NCBI RefSeq assembly: GCF_048270265.1
Contig: NZ_JBLWTD010000026.1
Span: 1-39,432, forward strand
Reading direction: 5' to 3'
Length of the DNA stretch: 39,432 bases
From: Maricaulis sp048270265
GTDB lineage: Bacteria > Pseudomonadota > Alphaproteobacteria > Caulobacterales > Maricaulaceae
This document shows positions 1-7,958 of this stretch, piece by piece; position 1 is the stretch's first letter; the number at the start of each line of letters is the position of its first letter. The position numbers and the translations under genes were made by a program. The notes beneath the pieces are model-generated. The model saw only the letters and a list, made by a program, of their open reading frames with translations, made no database searches and was not told the origin of the DNA.

Positions 1-788
1 GTGGCGAATCCCTCGTCCTGTCGCTGGCGGTCAGCCGTGAATACGACAATCTCGGCCTGAGCTGGACGGCAGCCTATGCCTACACCCAGTCGGAAGATGC
101 CAACCCGATGACCTCTTCGGTGGCCTTCTCCAACTATGCCGGCGTTGCTGTCTCGGACCCGAACAATCCGACGGCCGCGACGTCCAACTACGAGATCCCG
201 CACCGCTTCACCGGTCGTGTCTCCTGGGAGCATGACTTCTTCGACGATCTGACCACCCGGGCGACCCTGTTCGGCCAGGTCAGCCAGTCGCGCGGTTACT
301 CCTTCGCGTTCGACAATGATGATGGCGACATGTTCGGCGACATCATTGACCGTCGTCACCTCCTCTACGTGCCGACCGATGCCAGCGATCCGCTGGTCCG
401 GTTTGCGCCTGGCTTCGATACGGCAGCCTTCTTTGCCTATACCGACGCCCAAGGCCTGGCCCGTGGTGCGATCGACGAGCGCAACTCGCATGAAGGTTCC
501 TGGTGGACCAAGATGGATCTGCGCCTTGAGCAGGAAATCCCTGCCTTTGCGCCGGGCCATCGCGCCGCCGGTTACCTGGTGATCGAAAACCTCGGCAACT
601 TCATCAATGATGAATGGGGTATCCTGACCCAGGCGAGCTATCCGCAAATCCGCAGCATCGTTGATGCGGAATATGATGCGGGTACGAACCAGTATGTGTT
701 CGAGAGCTTCAACCCGCTGACCGCAGAGTCCCGCGTCTCCAGCGCGTCGACCTGGCAGGTTCTGTTCGGTGTGAAGTACGACTTCTAA
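1..788 (+). CDS. TonB-dependent receptor, C-terminal part (5'-truncated by window)
   Basis: The reading frame is open from base 3 through the window edge to the TAA at 786-788, so the true start lies upstream. The visible ~261 residues alternate aromatic/hydrophobic and polar residues in the way of outer-membrane beta-strands, and the chain ends in the aromatic-terminated GVKYDF typical of TonB-dependent receptors and other barrels assembled by the Bam complex. No plug domain or TonB box is visible because the N-terminus is missing. Such receptors import siderophores, vitamin B12 or oligosaccharides; the substrate cannot be told from this fragment. A strong terminator follows within 40 bases, so this is the last gene of its transcript. 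The barrel call is firm; the exact family is inferred from strand pattern and length. Confidence 0.75.
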   Translation, partial: GESLVLSLAVSREYDNLGLSWTAAYAYTQSEDANPMTSSVAFSNYAGVAVSDPNNPTAATSNYEIPHRFTGRVSWEHDFFDDLTTRATLFGQVSQSRGYSFAFDNDDGDMFGDIIDRRHLLYVPTDASDPLVRFAPGFDTAAFFAYTDAQGLARGAIDERNSHEGSWWTKMDLRLEQEIPAFAPGHRAAGYLVIENLGNFINDEWGILTQASYPQIRSIVDAEYDAGTNQYVFESFNPLTAESRVSSASTWQVLFGVKYDF

Positions 789-820
789 GCACTGGAATAG
801 CATGCGACTACGCAGTGGAA

Positions 821-849
821 GGGCGGCCCTCGGGCCGCCCTTCTTTTTT
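821..849 (+). terminator. Rho-independent terminator after TonB receptor
   Basis: GGGCGGC (821-827) pairs with GCCGCCC (834-840) around a 6-base loop and is followed by TTCTTTTTT. It sits 32 bases after the receptor stop and before agmatine deiminase. Confidence 0.85.
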
Positions 850-928
850 GCGCGGGAGCCTTGCTTTTTTGCGCTCGCATCCCGGTCAAACGCGTGATAG
901 AGGCGCGCTGCATTGTTGAGGCGCCCTG

Positions 929-1954
929 ATGACCAATCCCACCATTCCCCACGAATCCCAGACCCCCGACCAGGTCATCACATGCTGGCCTGCCGAGGCC
1001 AGCATCTGGCTTGAAAACCTCGCCCCCGCCCGGGTCGAGTTTGCCGCCTTCCTGACGGCCTTGACCGAGCCTGTGCCCGGCGGCCCGCGCCTGCCGCTGA
1101 CGGTACTCGTCTCCAATGACGAGACCGAAGCCTCTGCGCGCGCCGCAATGGGCGAGAAAGCCGTTCTGGTCCGCCAGAATTACGGCGATGTCTGGACCCG
1201 CGACACGGCGCCGGTCTTCCTGCGCCGCGATGGCGAGCTGGTTGCGGCCCGCTTTCCGTTCAATGGCTGGGGCGGCAAGTTCCAGATCCCCGGTGACCAG
1301 ACGGTCGGTACCGCGATCGCCCGCATGGTCGAGGCCCGCATCATCGATGTCGAGATGATCGCCGAGGGCGGCGCCCTCGAATTCGACGGTGAAGGCACGG
1401 TCATCACCACCCGCGATGTCCTGCTCAACAAGAACCGCAATGGCGATCTCACCGAAGCGGTGGTCGAGGAGCGGCTGAAGGCCGCGCTCGGTGTCGAGAC
1501 GGTGTTGTGGGTCGACAAGGGTCTGATCGGCGATCACACCGATGGCCATATCGACAATATCGCCCGCTTTGTCCGTCCCGGCGAAGTGGTGTGCATGGAA
1601 GCCTGGGGTGAGAATGACCCACAGGCCGAAATGCTCGAGCAGATCGCGGCCGAACTGGCGGCGATGACCGATGCCCGTGGCCGCAGGCTGAAGGTGCACC
1701 GCATCCCCTCGCCGGGCCGTGTTGTGAACAAGGCCGGCGATGTCCTGCCGGCGAGCTATATGAACTGGGTGATCGGACCGCGGAACCTGGTGGTTCCGAC
1801 CTATGGCACCGGCAGTGAAGCTGCGGCGCTCGACGCCCTGCGCGCCCTGTTCAAGGGCCATGAGGTTGTCGGTTGCCGTTCCAGCGCTATTCTGAGCGGC
1901 GGCGGTGCCTTCCACTGCGTCACGACCCATATTCCAGCCGGACCGAAATCATGA
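929..1954 (+). CDS. aguA: Agmatine deiminase (peptidyl-arginine deiminase family)
   Basis: Hydrolyses agmatine to N-carbamoylputrescine and ammonia, a cytosolic step of putrescine synthesis from arginine. The 341-residue length fits the family. Motifs run in the expected order: DVWTRDTAP near residue 87 (canonical DTWxRDxGP), FNGWGGK near 111, EGGALEFDG near 146, GDHTDGHIDN near 201 with the catalytic His/Asp region, and GGGAFHC with the nucleophilic Cys near 330. The canonical last motif is GGGNIHC, so AF for NI is a mild variation. The ATG at 929 lies just after a GAGG stretch. The stop overlaps the start of the next gene (ATGA, 1951-1954), which points to translational coupling with the enzyme that uses its product. 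Confidence 0.93.
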   Translation: MTNPTIPHESQTPDQVITCWPAEASIWLENLAPARVEFAAFLTALTEPVPGGPRLPLTVLVSNDETEASARAAMGEKAVLVRQNYGDVWTRDTAPVFLRRDGELVAARFPFNGWGGKFQIPGDQTVGTAIARMVEARIIDVEMIAEGGALEFDGEGTVITTRDVLLNKNRNGDLTEAVVEERLKAALGVETVLWVDKGLIGDHTDGHIDNIARFVRPGEVVCMEAWGENDPQAEMLEQIAAELAAMTDARGRRLKVHRIPSPGRVVNKAGDVLPASYMNWVIGPRNLVVPTYGTGSEAAALDALRALFKGHEVVGCRSSAILSGGGAFHCVTTHIPAGPKS

Positions 1955-2814
1955 GCAATTCGATCACCATCGCCGGCCTGCAGACCGGGTTTAGCGATGA
2001 TATGGCCGACAATATCCAACGCGTCTCCGCCATGATCCGTCAGGCCGCGGCGGATGGCGCCCAGGTCGTGCTGCCGCCTGAGCTCTTCCAGGGGCCGTAT
2101 TTCTGCAAGACCCAGGACGAGGACAATTTCGCCCGCGCTTACCCGGCGATGGAACACCCTTGTGTCATCGCGATGAGCGAGCTGGCTGCCGAGCTTGGCG
2201 TCGTGATCCCGGTCTCGATCTATGAGCGTGACGGGCAGGCCTATTACAATTCACTGGTGATGATCAATGCCGATGGCCGCCCGATGGGTGTCTATCGCAA
2301 GAGCCATATTCCCGATGGTCCCGGCTATCAGGAGAAATACTACTTCCGGCCCGGCAATACCGGCTTCAAGGTCTGGGATACCCGCCACGGCCGTATCGGC
2401 GTCGGGATCTGCTGGGACCAGTGGTTCCCTGAAGCGGCCCGTGCCATGGCGCTGCTGGGCGCTGAAGTGCTGATGTATCCGACGGCGATCGGTTCCGAGC
2501 CGCATGATGACAGCCTCGACACTTCGGCCCGCTGGCAGCGCGCCATGCAGGGCCATGCCGTGGCCAATGTCATGCCTGTGCTGGCTGCCAACCGGATCGG
2601 CGATGAGGATGGCCAGGTCTTCTACGGCTCATCCTTCGTCTGCGACCATACGGGCGAGAAGGTCTCCGAGCTGGGCAAGGCCGAGGAGGGCATTGTGTCA
2701 GCCACGTTTGATCGCGACTTCCTGCAGACGCATCGCGCCGCCTGGGGCGTGTTCCGCGACCGGCGTCCGGACCTTTACGAGCCGTTCTTCAAACCGCTGT
2801 CGAGCAAGTCCTGA
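1951..2814 (+). CDS. aguB: N-carbamoylputrescine amidase (nitrilase superfamily)
   Basis: Converts N-carbamoylputrescine to putrescine, CO2 and ammonia, completing the agmatine route begun by the preceding gene. The nitrilase triad is visible: Glu in PPELFQGPYF (about residue 44), Lys in YRKSHIPDGPGY (about 117) and Cys in GICWDQWFPEAAR (about 154). The length, 287 residues, is normal. The open frame extends upstream to 1873 inside aguA, but the ATG at 1951 gives the family-typical N-terminus MSNSITIAGLQ and makes the ATGA overlap, so it is taken as the start. The 3' end overlaps the convergent small gene on the minus strand by 40 bases. Confidence 0.94.
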   Translation: MSNSITIAGLQTGFSDDMADNIQRVSAMIRQAAADGAQVVLPPELFQGPYFCKTQDEDNFARAYPAMEHPCVIAMSELAAELGVVIPVSIYERDGQAYYNSLVMINADGRPMGVYRKSHIPDGPGYQEKYYFRPGNTGFKVWDTRHGRIGVGICWDQWFPEAARAMALLGAEVLMYPTAIGSEPHDDSLDTSARWQRAMQGHAVANVMPVLAANRIGDEDGQVFYGSSFVCDHTGEKVSELGKAEEGIVSATFDRDFLQTHRAAWGVFRDRRPDLYEPFFKPLSSKS

Positions 2815-2999
2815 ATCTGCGTTGTCGCCCGTGATTGCGACGGGATGACAATCGCAAAGGCGATCGCAATCGCGATGGCCGGCCAGCCGAAGGCTATGGC
2901 CTGGTCGGTCTGTCCTTGCGTGAAGCTATAGGCGGCGGCCGTCAGCCCGACCGTGGTCAGCAGGGCGGCGGCGATAGTCATGGCGAGACGAAAACCCAT
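2775..2999 (-). CDS. Small two-helix membrane protein, hypothetical
   Basis: A 74-residue protein with two predicted hydrophobic segments (about residues 5-25 and 36-55) and a polar tail rich in S, T and Q. I chose the ATG at 2999 because GGAG lies 6 bases upstream; in-frame GTG (3014) and ATG (3011) codons just before it have poorer spacing. The last 40 bases overlap the 3' end of the convergent amidase gene. No family is recognised. It lies upstream of, and in the opposite orientation to, no clear partner, so no function is proposed. Confidence 0.6.
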   Translation of the reverse strand: MGFRLAMTIAAALLTTVGLTAAAYSFTQGQTDQAIAFGWPAIAIAIAFAIVIPSQSRATTQIQDLLDSGLKNGS

Positions 3000-3082
3000 T
3001 GAATTCTCCATCACCTGCGGGTCTCTTTGACGGACCCTTGGGCGATGAGAATGTCAGATAGCGGCTAATTTTTCGTTGCTGC

Positions 3083-3724
3083 CTAGCCGGCCATGAAGGC
3101 GCCGTGGATGCCGTCGAAGATGAACTGGGTCGCCAGGGCGGCCAGGATGACGCCGAGAATCCGCGTCACCATCGCCGCCATTGAGGCGCCGACGAATTTC
3201 ATCACCGGCCCGATGACCAGGAAAACAACCAGGCAGATCAACAAGTTGATTCCGACCGCGCCAAAGACCACCGCCTGATGTGCGATGGTCGGGGCTTCGG
3301 ACATGAACAGCATGATCGTCGCGATCGCGCCGGGGCCGGCGAGCATCGGAATCGCCATCGGGAAGACGGAGATATCGTCCCAGGTTTCCGGGTGAGTTTC
3401 GTGTTCCTCGGTCAGTTTTCCGGCCCGCTCTTCGCGGCGCTCGGTGCGTTTTTCGAAGATCATTTCCAGCGCCATCAGGAAGAGCAGGACGCCGCCGGCG
3501 GTGCGGAAGGCGTCGAGGCTGATATGCATGGCATCGAGCAGGATCCGTCCGCCCAGGGCGAAGGCCAGCAGCACGCCGGTGGCGATGATGATGGACTTAT
3601 AGGCCATGGCCCGGCGGTGAGCCTTGGGCGAACCATCCGTCAGCGCGAAGAAGATCGGCGCCACACCGGGCGGATCGATGGCGACGAAGAAGGTGACGAG
3701 GGCGGAGATGAAGAGTTCGAGCAT
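3083..3724 (-). CDS. MarC family integral membrane protein
   Basis: A 213-residue protein with about six hydrophobic helices, starting MLELFISALVTFFVAIDPPG, which matches the MarC/UPF0056 family N-terminus with its conserved ID(P)PG turn; a second family hallmark PMAIPMLAGPGAIAT occurs near residue 120. The family was named for multiple antibiotic resistance, but that role was not borne out in E. coli and the substrate is unknown. A charged cytoplasmic-type loop (residues about 85-115, rich in E, R and K) sits between helices 3 and 4. The start has AGGA 8 bases upstream. The gene is divergent from the peptide-binding lipoprotein gene across a ~200-base spacer. Confidence 0.88.
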   Translation of the reverse strand: MLELFISALVTFFVAIDPPGVAPIFFALTDGSPKAHRRAMAYKSIIIATGVLLAFALGGRILLDAMHISLDAFRTAGGVLLFLMALEMIFEKRTERREERAGKLTEEHETHPETWDDISVFPMAIPMLAGPGAIATIMLFMSEAPTIAHQAVVFGAVGINLLICLVVFLVIGPVMKFVGASMAAMVTRILGVILAALATQFIFDGIHGAFMAG

Positions 3725-3925
3725 GGCGTAAATCCTGATTGGCCCTCCGCATAACGGGGCCCGCGGCAGAGGTCACGAAAATTCTTGCCCGGGTGCCGCA
3801 GGGCAGCCATGAATTTATGCGACAGCTTGCCTGCCATGCGATGCAATTTTGCCGATTTTGACGCATTCCCCTTGTGCGGACGGGTATCGAGTCTAGTGTC
3901 CCGGGCCTGCCATCGGGGATTACTC

Positions 3926-5542
3926 ATGACATTCAACCGGATCACGCTCGGCCTCATCGCCGCCCTGTCTGTCACGCTGGCCGGCTGCGGCGGCGGCGAG
4001 CCCGACAATGGCACCACGCTCAATCGCGGCAATCGCATCGAGCCGCTGAGTCTGGATCCGGACCTGGCCCAGATCACCGATGAGCGCACCATCGTCTCCG
4101 ATCTCTTCGTCGGCCTGTATGAGCCGGCCGCTGATGCCCAGCCCATCCTGGCGCTGGCCGAGCGTGCCGAGATCTCCGATGACGGGCTCGTCTGGACCTT
4201 CACCCTGCGCGATGACGCCTTCTGGTCGGATGGGGAGCCGGTCACGGCCGAGGATGTGGTGTTCGGCCTGCAGCGTCCGCTCGATCCGCTGACCGGCAAT
4301 CAGTTCGCAGCGCCGCTGCTGATGATCGCCAATGCCCAGGAGGTCTATGAGGGCCGCGCCCCGGTCGACACGCTGGGTGTCCGCGCCCTGGATGCGCGCA
4401 CCGTCGAGCTGAGCCTCAACTATCCCGCGCCCTATCTGCCGACCGTGCTGATGTATTACGGCCAGCCGATCCCCAGACACGCCATCGAGGCGTTTGGCGA
4501 TCGCTGGGCGCGGCCGGAGAACATGGTCTCCAGCGGGCCCTATACGCTCGTGGAATGGCGTTCCAATAATTACATCCACCTCGTTGCCAACCCCTATTTC
4601 TACGACGCGGACGAGGTCTGCCTGACCGATATCTACTATTTCCCGACCGTCGATACCGCGGCGGCCGAACGCCGCGTGCGCTCGGGCGAGCTTGATCTCA
4701 ATGTCGATTTCGCCAGTTCGAACACGCAATTCCTGCTCGAGCACAATCCGGAGCTGGTGCAATCGGTGCCCGGCTTCACCATCCGCACGATCGATTTCAA
4801 CAATACCTCGCCGCCCTTTGATAATCCCGATGTGCGCCGCGCCCTGTCGCTGGCGATCGACCGCAATTTCCTGACCCAGGACGTGCTCGGCGGTTTCGAT
4901 GCGCCGGCCTTCCGGGTCGTGCCGGCCGGGCTTCATGGCCGGCTCGACTGGCCGCGTCTGGATTATGCCGACCAGCCGATGGAACAGCGCCGCGCCGAGG
5001 CCCTGCGCCTGCTCGAGGGCGCCGGTTTCGGCCCCGACAATCCGCTGGAGTTCGAGTTCAACTACCAGCCCGCGGCCAGCTGGCCGCGCATCGTGCCGGT
5101 GATCCAGCAGGACTGGATGACCATCGCGCCCTGGGTCCGGGTCGAGATCGTCACCAGCGACAGCCAGATCCATTATGACCGCATGCGCGGCGGCGATTAT
5201 CAGGTCTCGACCTCGGGCTGGCGTCCGGACTTCAACGATCCCTATGGCGTGCTCTTCCAGTACGAGACCCGCGCCGGCGAGATCAATTATTCACGCTGGA
5301 CCGACCCCGCCTTCGACGCCCTGACCGATGCGGCCGTGCGCACCGCCGACGAGGCCGAGCACAATGCGCTGCTGGCGCAGGCCGAGCAGTATTTCCTCGA
5401 CCAGACGCCGGTCATCCCGGTCTTCTTCGAGGCCAACCGGCAATTGGTCAGTCCGCGCGTCACCGGCTGGATCTCCAATCCGGACCGGATCAATCTGAGC
5501 CGCTGGCTCTGCCTGGCCCAGCCGGAGACGGCGGAAGACTAG
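3926..5542 (+). CDS. Peptide/oligopeptide ABC transporter substrate-binding lipoprotein (SBP_bac_5)
   Basis: A 538-residue extracytoplasmic binding protein of the OppA/DppA class. The first 20 residues form a lipoprotein signal ending in LAGC, with Cys21 as the lipid-attachment site, followed by GGGEPDNG. Family marks are FVGLYEP near the N-terminus, the DGLVWTFTLRDDAFWSDGEPVTAEDVVFGLQR block near residue 90, and PDVRRALSLAIDRNFL near 300. The frame is open upstream to 3785, but ATG 3926 has GGGGA 6 bases before it and begins the signal peptide. No permease or ATPase genes lie nearby, so it is an orphan binding protein here and may work with a transporter encoded elsewhere. Substrate is inferred from family only. 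Confidence 0.9.
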   Translation: MTFNRITLGLIAALSVTLAGCGGGEPDNGTTLNRGNRIEPLSLDPDLAQITDERTIVSDLFVGLYEPAADAQPILALAERAEISDDGLVWTFTLRDDAFWSDGEPVTAEDVVFGLQRPLDPLTGNQFAAPLLMIANAQEVYEGRAPVDTLGVRALDARTVELSLNYPAPYLPTVLMYYGQPIPRHAIEAFGDRWARPENMVSSGPYTLVEWRSNNYIHLVANPYFYDADEVCLTDIYYFPTVDTAAAERRVRSGELDLNVDFASSNTQFLLEHNPELVQSVPGFTIRTIDFNNTSPPFDNPDVRRALSLAIDRNFLTQDVLGGFDAPAFRVVPAGLHGRLDWPRLDYADQPMEQRRAEALRLLEGAGFGPDNPLEFEFNYQPAASWPRIVPVIQQDWMTIAPWVRVEIVTSDSQIHYDRMRGGDYQVSTSGWRPDFNDPYGVLFQYETRAGEINYSRWTDPAFDALTDAAVRTADEAEHNALLAQAEQYFLDQTPVIPVFFEANRQLVSPRVTGWISNPDRINLSRWLCLAQPETAED

Positions 5543-5551
5543 CTCCCTGCT

Positions 5552-6022
5552 TTAATTGGTGCCGCAACCGGGCTCTTCCCAGCCCTCCGGCATGGTCTCG
5601 CCGGCCAGCTCCCAGCTCTCCTCCCAGCGCGGCTCGGGCACGGGCTTGCCGGCGGCGCGGGCGGCGCGCATCGCGGCGGCGTCTTCCCCGATTTGCATGT
5701 TGAGTTCAACCCCCTCCAGTCCCATGCCGGCGGCGGCATAATGGGCGGCCAGGGCCTGGCGTTCGGCCGCCTCGGTCTCGGCGGCGAGTTTCAGGCGGTC
5801 GCGCGTCAACGCCATTTCGGCCCGCGTCTGGGCGAAGAATTCGCGGGCAAGGCCCAGCAGCTGCCGCGCGGCGCGGCCATCGCCTTCGCGCATGGCCCCG
5901 GCTGCGGCGACCAGGGCCGTGCGGCCGGTCTGGGCCGGGTCGGGCATCTCCAGCGGGCGGCCCGGGGGATATTGTGTGCCGCGGCCGGGGCGGCGATTGG
6001 GTGAGCGTTGGGAATGATACAT
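5552..6022 (-). CDS. Hypothetical alanine-rich protein
   Basis: A 156-residue product with no recognised family. The N-terminal ~25 residues are rich in R, P, G and Q and look disordered (YHSQRSPNRRPGRG). Residues about 35-110 are alanine- and glutamate-rich and probably helical or coiled-coil (LLGLAREFFAQTRAEMALTRDRLKLAAE). The C-terminus is W/E/P-rich and ends GCGTN. The start at 6022 is supported by GGGAGA five bases upstream; a longer open frame to 6169 would lack a good ribosome site. It ends 10 bases from the stop of the convergent peptide-binding gene. Downstream of its promoter side begins the repeat-rich accessory zone. Confidence 0.55.
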   Translation of the reverse strand: MYHSQRSPNRRPGRGTQYPPGRPLEMPDPAQTGRTALVAAAGAMREGDGRAARQLLGLAREFFAQTRAEMALTRDRLKLAAETEAAERQALAAHYAAAGMGLEGVELNMQIGEDAAAMRAARAAGKPVPEPRWEESWELAGETMPEGWEEPGCGTN

Positions 6023-6409
6023 CGGGGTCTCCCTTGAATATCCGGATGAGCAACGGGCTCTGCACCGAAACCGCCACGACGTTGCCGCCTGGCGAGATGA
6101 GGAGTGCGGGATGCCGGCCGGAGCCGGTCGTGGACTAAGTGTGAGTGGCGCCGGTGGCATCCCGCACACGGAGGTTTACTCAGGTCCCTCGCGGGCCCTG
6201 CCTCGAAATGGGTGCGGACGATCGGTCGAGCCCTAATGCCTCACCTCCTCACCCATGGCCCTGCCGGGTTTCGCCGTGGTCAAATGACGAAAACGGACAG
6301 GCTCCGTACTCCCTGCGCCCCCGGATAACCGGTCCGGGCCTCGAGTGGCGCGGGGACGGGAGGATTATTGGCGCGGCGGGCAGGGGCGGGGATAAGTTTT
6401 CTCTCTCCA

Positions 6410-6538
6410 GCCCCCAAAAGAACGTCATCCTGACGAAGGTCAGGACCCAGTTTACAGGCTAAATCGCTGCCAGGCTTGGCAAAGTCCCGCTCTACGAACT
6501 GGGCCCTGACCTTCGTCAGGGTGACGCTGATTGGGGGC
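6410..6538. repeat. Nested palindromic intergenic repeat (REP-like)
   Basis: A 30-base arm at 6423-6452 beginning CGTCATCCTGACGAAGG pairs with 6497-6526, with only two differences, both compatible with G-U pairing. An outer 8-base stem (GCCCCCAA 6410-6417 with TTGGGGGC 6531-6538) encloses it. The GTCATCCTGACGAAGGTCAGG core resembles dispersed repeats I associate with Caulobacterales and relatives. Function unknown; could act as a transcript-end structure. Confidence 0.8.
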
Positions 6539-6595
6539 GAAATGCTGGATAAGCGGGCGTTCGGGCCAATCGGTCCGGTAAAAGCGGCGCGTCTT

Positions 6596-6717
6596 CCCTC
6601 TCCCATGAGGAGAGGGTGCCCCCCGGATCCGGGCGGCTGAGGCGGGCCAGCGCCGGCGATGGCCGCGCTGCCACCCTCATCCGGCCCTGCGGGCCACCTT
6701 CTCCCTGAGGGAGAAGG
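6596..6717. repeat. Pair of intergenic hairpins (CCCTCTCC / CCTTCTCCC type)
   Basis: CCCTCTCC 6596-6603 pairs with GGAGAGGG 6609-6616, and CCTTCTCCC 6697-6705 pairs with GGGAGAAGG 6709-6717. This arrangement with a GGCCCTGCGGGCC segment between is a common type of proteobacterial intergenic repeat. No coding evidence. Confidence 0.65.
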
Positions 6718-6732
6718 ACGGGCGAGTGCCCG

Positions 6733-6807
6733 TCAAAAAGCGGCGCACCTCGCGCCCGCCACCCCATTCATCCCTTGCCGGGAGGACGCCGTATCCGGGT
6801 TTTCAGG
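6733..6807. repeat. 75-bp direct repeat, left copy
   Basis: Matches 7660-7734 at 71 of 75 positions. It contains the left outer arm and 5' inner arm of the palindromic element whose complete copy is at 7686-7817, then diverges after TTTTCAGG. It therefore looks like a half element. Together the two copies bracket the T5orf172 gene. Confidence 0.85.
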
Positions 6808-6925
6808 GCGGTCCGTTGCTTCGGTAATTTCTGCCGTTCCCTGTCCGCAGGGCAATCAGTTAGAAAGACCCTTGAACATACGGGAGGTGAATCTGACTAG
6901 GATTGCTCAAAAGTGGGGCTTCGGG

Positions 6926-7627
6926 ATGGCTCCGGTGAAGGCAGAGACCCAAATTCGGCGAGTCGCGGCTGCGAAGCTGGTGTTGCGCTGCTTGTCAGAG
7001 GCTGGCACGAGCGCTGATCCGACTTTACTGGACGCGATCTCAGAGGTTAAGGGGTGCTTTAGTCGCGCATGGAAGTGCGACCAGTGGGATTGGTTTACGG
7101 TTTGGGTACAGCTGGCACATCGCCCCACGGTCCAACTTCAGAGTTTGTCGAGGGCACTGTCGGCATTGAGGAAGGCGCTAAAGGCTGGCGACCAACAAGC
7201 GGCGCTGCAGCAGATGAGCGAGCTTAGAGCGTTGGATGCATGCACATTGCTTGAGGTATTTGTCGGAGCAAGGTCCGTAGCGCCTCCCCCTGGCTTGATT
7301 TATGCGCTCGGTACTCGGGAGAATCCTAACTTGATAAAAGTAGGCATGACGACCCGCGATCCGGTGGTCCGTGTCAATGAAATCAACCGTGCGACTGGTG
7401 TGGTGATACCGTTTGGTGTCAGGGGCACGTGGGCTGTTACACAGCCAAAGGCAGCTGAGACCGCTGCTCATGAGGAGCTGGACAGCTACAGAGTTCGCGC
7501 TGATCGGGAGTTCTTTAATCTTCCTTTTGGAACAGCTAAATCTCTAATAACACGCGCAGTTAAGCCGTTTCGGGTGGCCGTCAAGCTCGTGGCCGATCCA
7601 AATTCGCCCTCGGGCATCAATCTTTGA
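6926..7627 (+). CDS. GIY-YIG (T5orf172-type) domain protein
   Basis: A 233-residue protein. The N-terminal half (1-115) is helical with no recognised family. The C-terminal part, from about residue 121, reads GLIYALG...NLIKVGMTTRDPVVRVNEINRATGV and continues to DREFFNLP, which is the T5orf172/GIY-YIG-like nuclease pattern seen in phage and accessory-island proteins. Catalytic Arg and Glu candidates are in TTRDP and the HEELDSY/REFF segments. The start is uncertain: ATG 6926 with GGGG upstream was chosen; in-frame GTG 6887 and TTG 6872 with purine-rich leaders are alternatives. Lower GC and less biased codons than the flanking core genes, plus the bracketing 75-bp repeats, suggest horizontal acquisition. 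A role in defence or mobile DNA is inference. Confidence 0.72.
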   Translation: MAPVKAETQIRRVAAAKLVLRCLSEAGTSADPTLLDAISEVKGCFSRAWKCDQWDWFTVWVQLAHRPTVQLQSLSRALSALRKALKAGDQQAALQQMSELRALDACTLLEVFVGARSVAPPPGLIYALGTRENPNLIKVGMTTRDPVVRVNEINRATGVVIPFGVRGTWAVTQPKAAETAAHEELDSYRVRADREFFNLPFGTAKSLITRAVKPFRVAVKLVADPNSPSGINL

Positions 7628-7659
7628 GGGGCGGCGACAGGCACTTGCTTTTAGGCCCC

Positions 7660-7734
7660 TCAAAAAGCGGCGCTCCCCGCGCCCGCCACCCCATTCATCC
7701 CTTGCCGAGATGACGCCGTATCCGGGTTTTCAGG
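7660..7734. repeat. 75-bp direct repeat, right copy
   Basis: Second copy of the 6733-6807 repeat (four mismatches). Its 3' part is the 5' arm of the complete palindrome at 7715-7793. Confidence 0.85.
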
Positions 7735-7817
7735 TCAAGGGCCCTGCGGGCCGCTACGCGGTTTCACCCTTGACCTGAAAACCCGGATACGGCCCGCTGG
7801 CTGGCATGGGGTTTGTG
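7686..7817. repeat. Variable-stem palindromic element, copy A
   Basis: A perfect 27-bp inverted repeat, 7715-7741 with 7767-7793, encloses a 25-base loop. The arm starts GCC, has a 16-base middle specific to this copy and ends GTCAAGGG. Outside it, imperfect arms carrying CCACCCCA and CCC-TGCC pair with GGCATGGGG and TGGGGTGG. Copies B (13866-14000) and C (17223-17357) share the conserved ends and loop but not the middle. Confidence 0.85.
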
Positions 7818-7924
7818 GGGTGGAGTGAGGGCTGCGAAGGTGTGGCTCTGCCGATAGTTGCGTTGCCGGGGGGGCGTCGTTCTTGTTTATCGCGCCAAAA
7901 AAATTCACGCACAGTGATTTTAGT

Positions 7925-7952
7925 TTGACTCCGTTCTCGAATCTGCTATACT
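7925..7952 (+). promoter_or_regulatory. Sigma70-type promoter of the retron-like cassette
   Basis: TTGACT (7925-7930) and TATACT (7947-7952) with a 16-base spacer, in an AT-rich pocket. Expected transcription start is about 7958-7960. It would drive the structured leader, the 56-aa ORF, the XRE gene and the RT gene. Confidence 0.75.
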
Positions 7953-7958
7953 AATAAT

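Larger units (their letters stand above)
6023..6925. other. Repeat-rich intergenic stretch before the GIY-YIG gene
   Basis: No convincing gene lies in these ~900 bases. They hold a nested palindrome at 6410-6538, hairpins at 6596-6616 and 6697-6717, a short motif at 6364-6400 that recurs near 32896-32936, and the left copy of a 75-bp repeat at 6733-6807. An open frame covers 6659-6925 upstream of the T5orf172 gene but it translates repeat DNA and is not believed to be coding. Confidence 0.7.
7628..7946. other. Non-coding stretch with palindrome copy A and promoter
   Basis: Holds the right copy of the 75-bp repeat, the palindromic element of copy A and then an AT-rich stretch leading into the promoter of the retron-like cassette. 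No gene is supported. Confidence 0.7.

Noticed and set aside
785..1930. 381-residue minus-strand open frame
   Set aside because: Antisense to aguA and shares no family motif; it also runs through a terminator.
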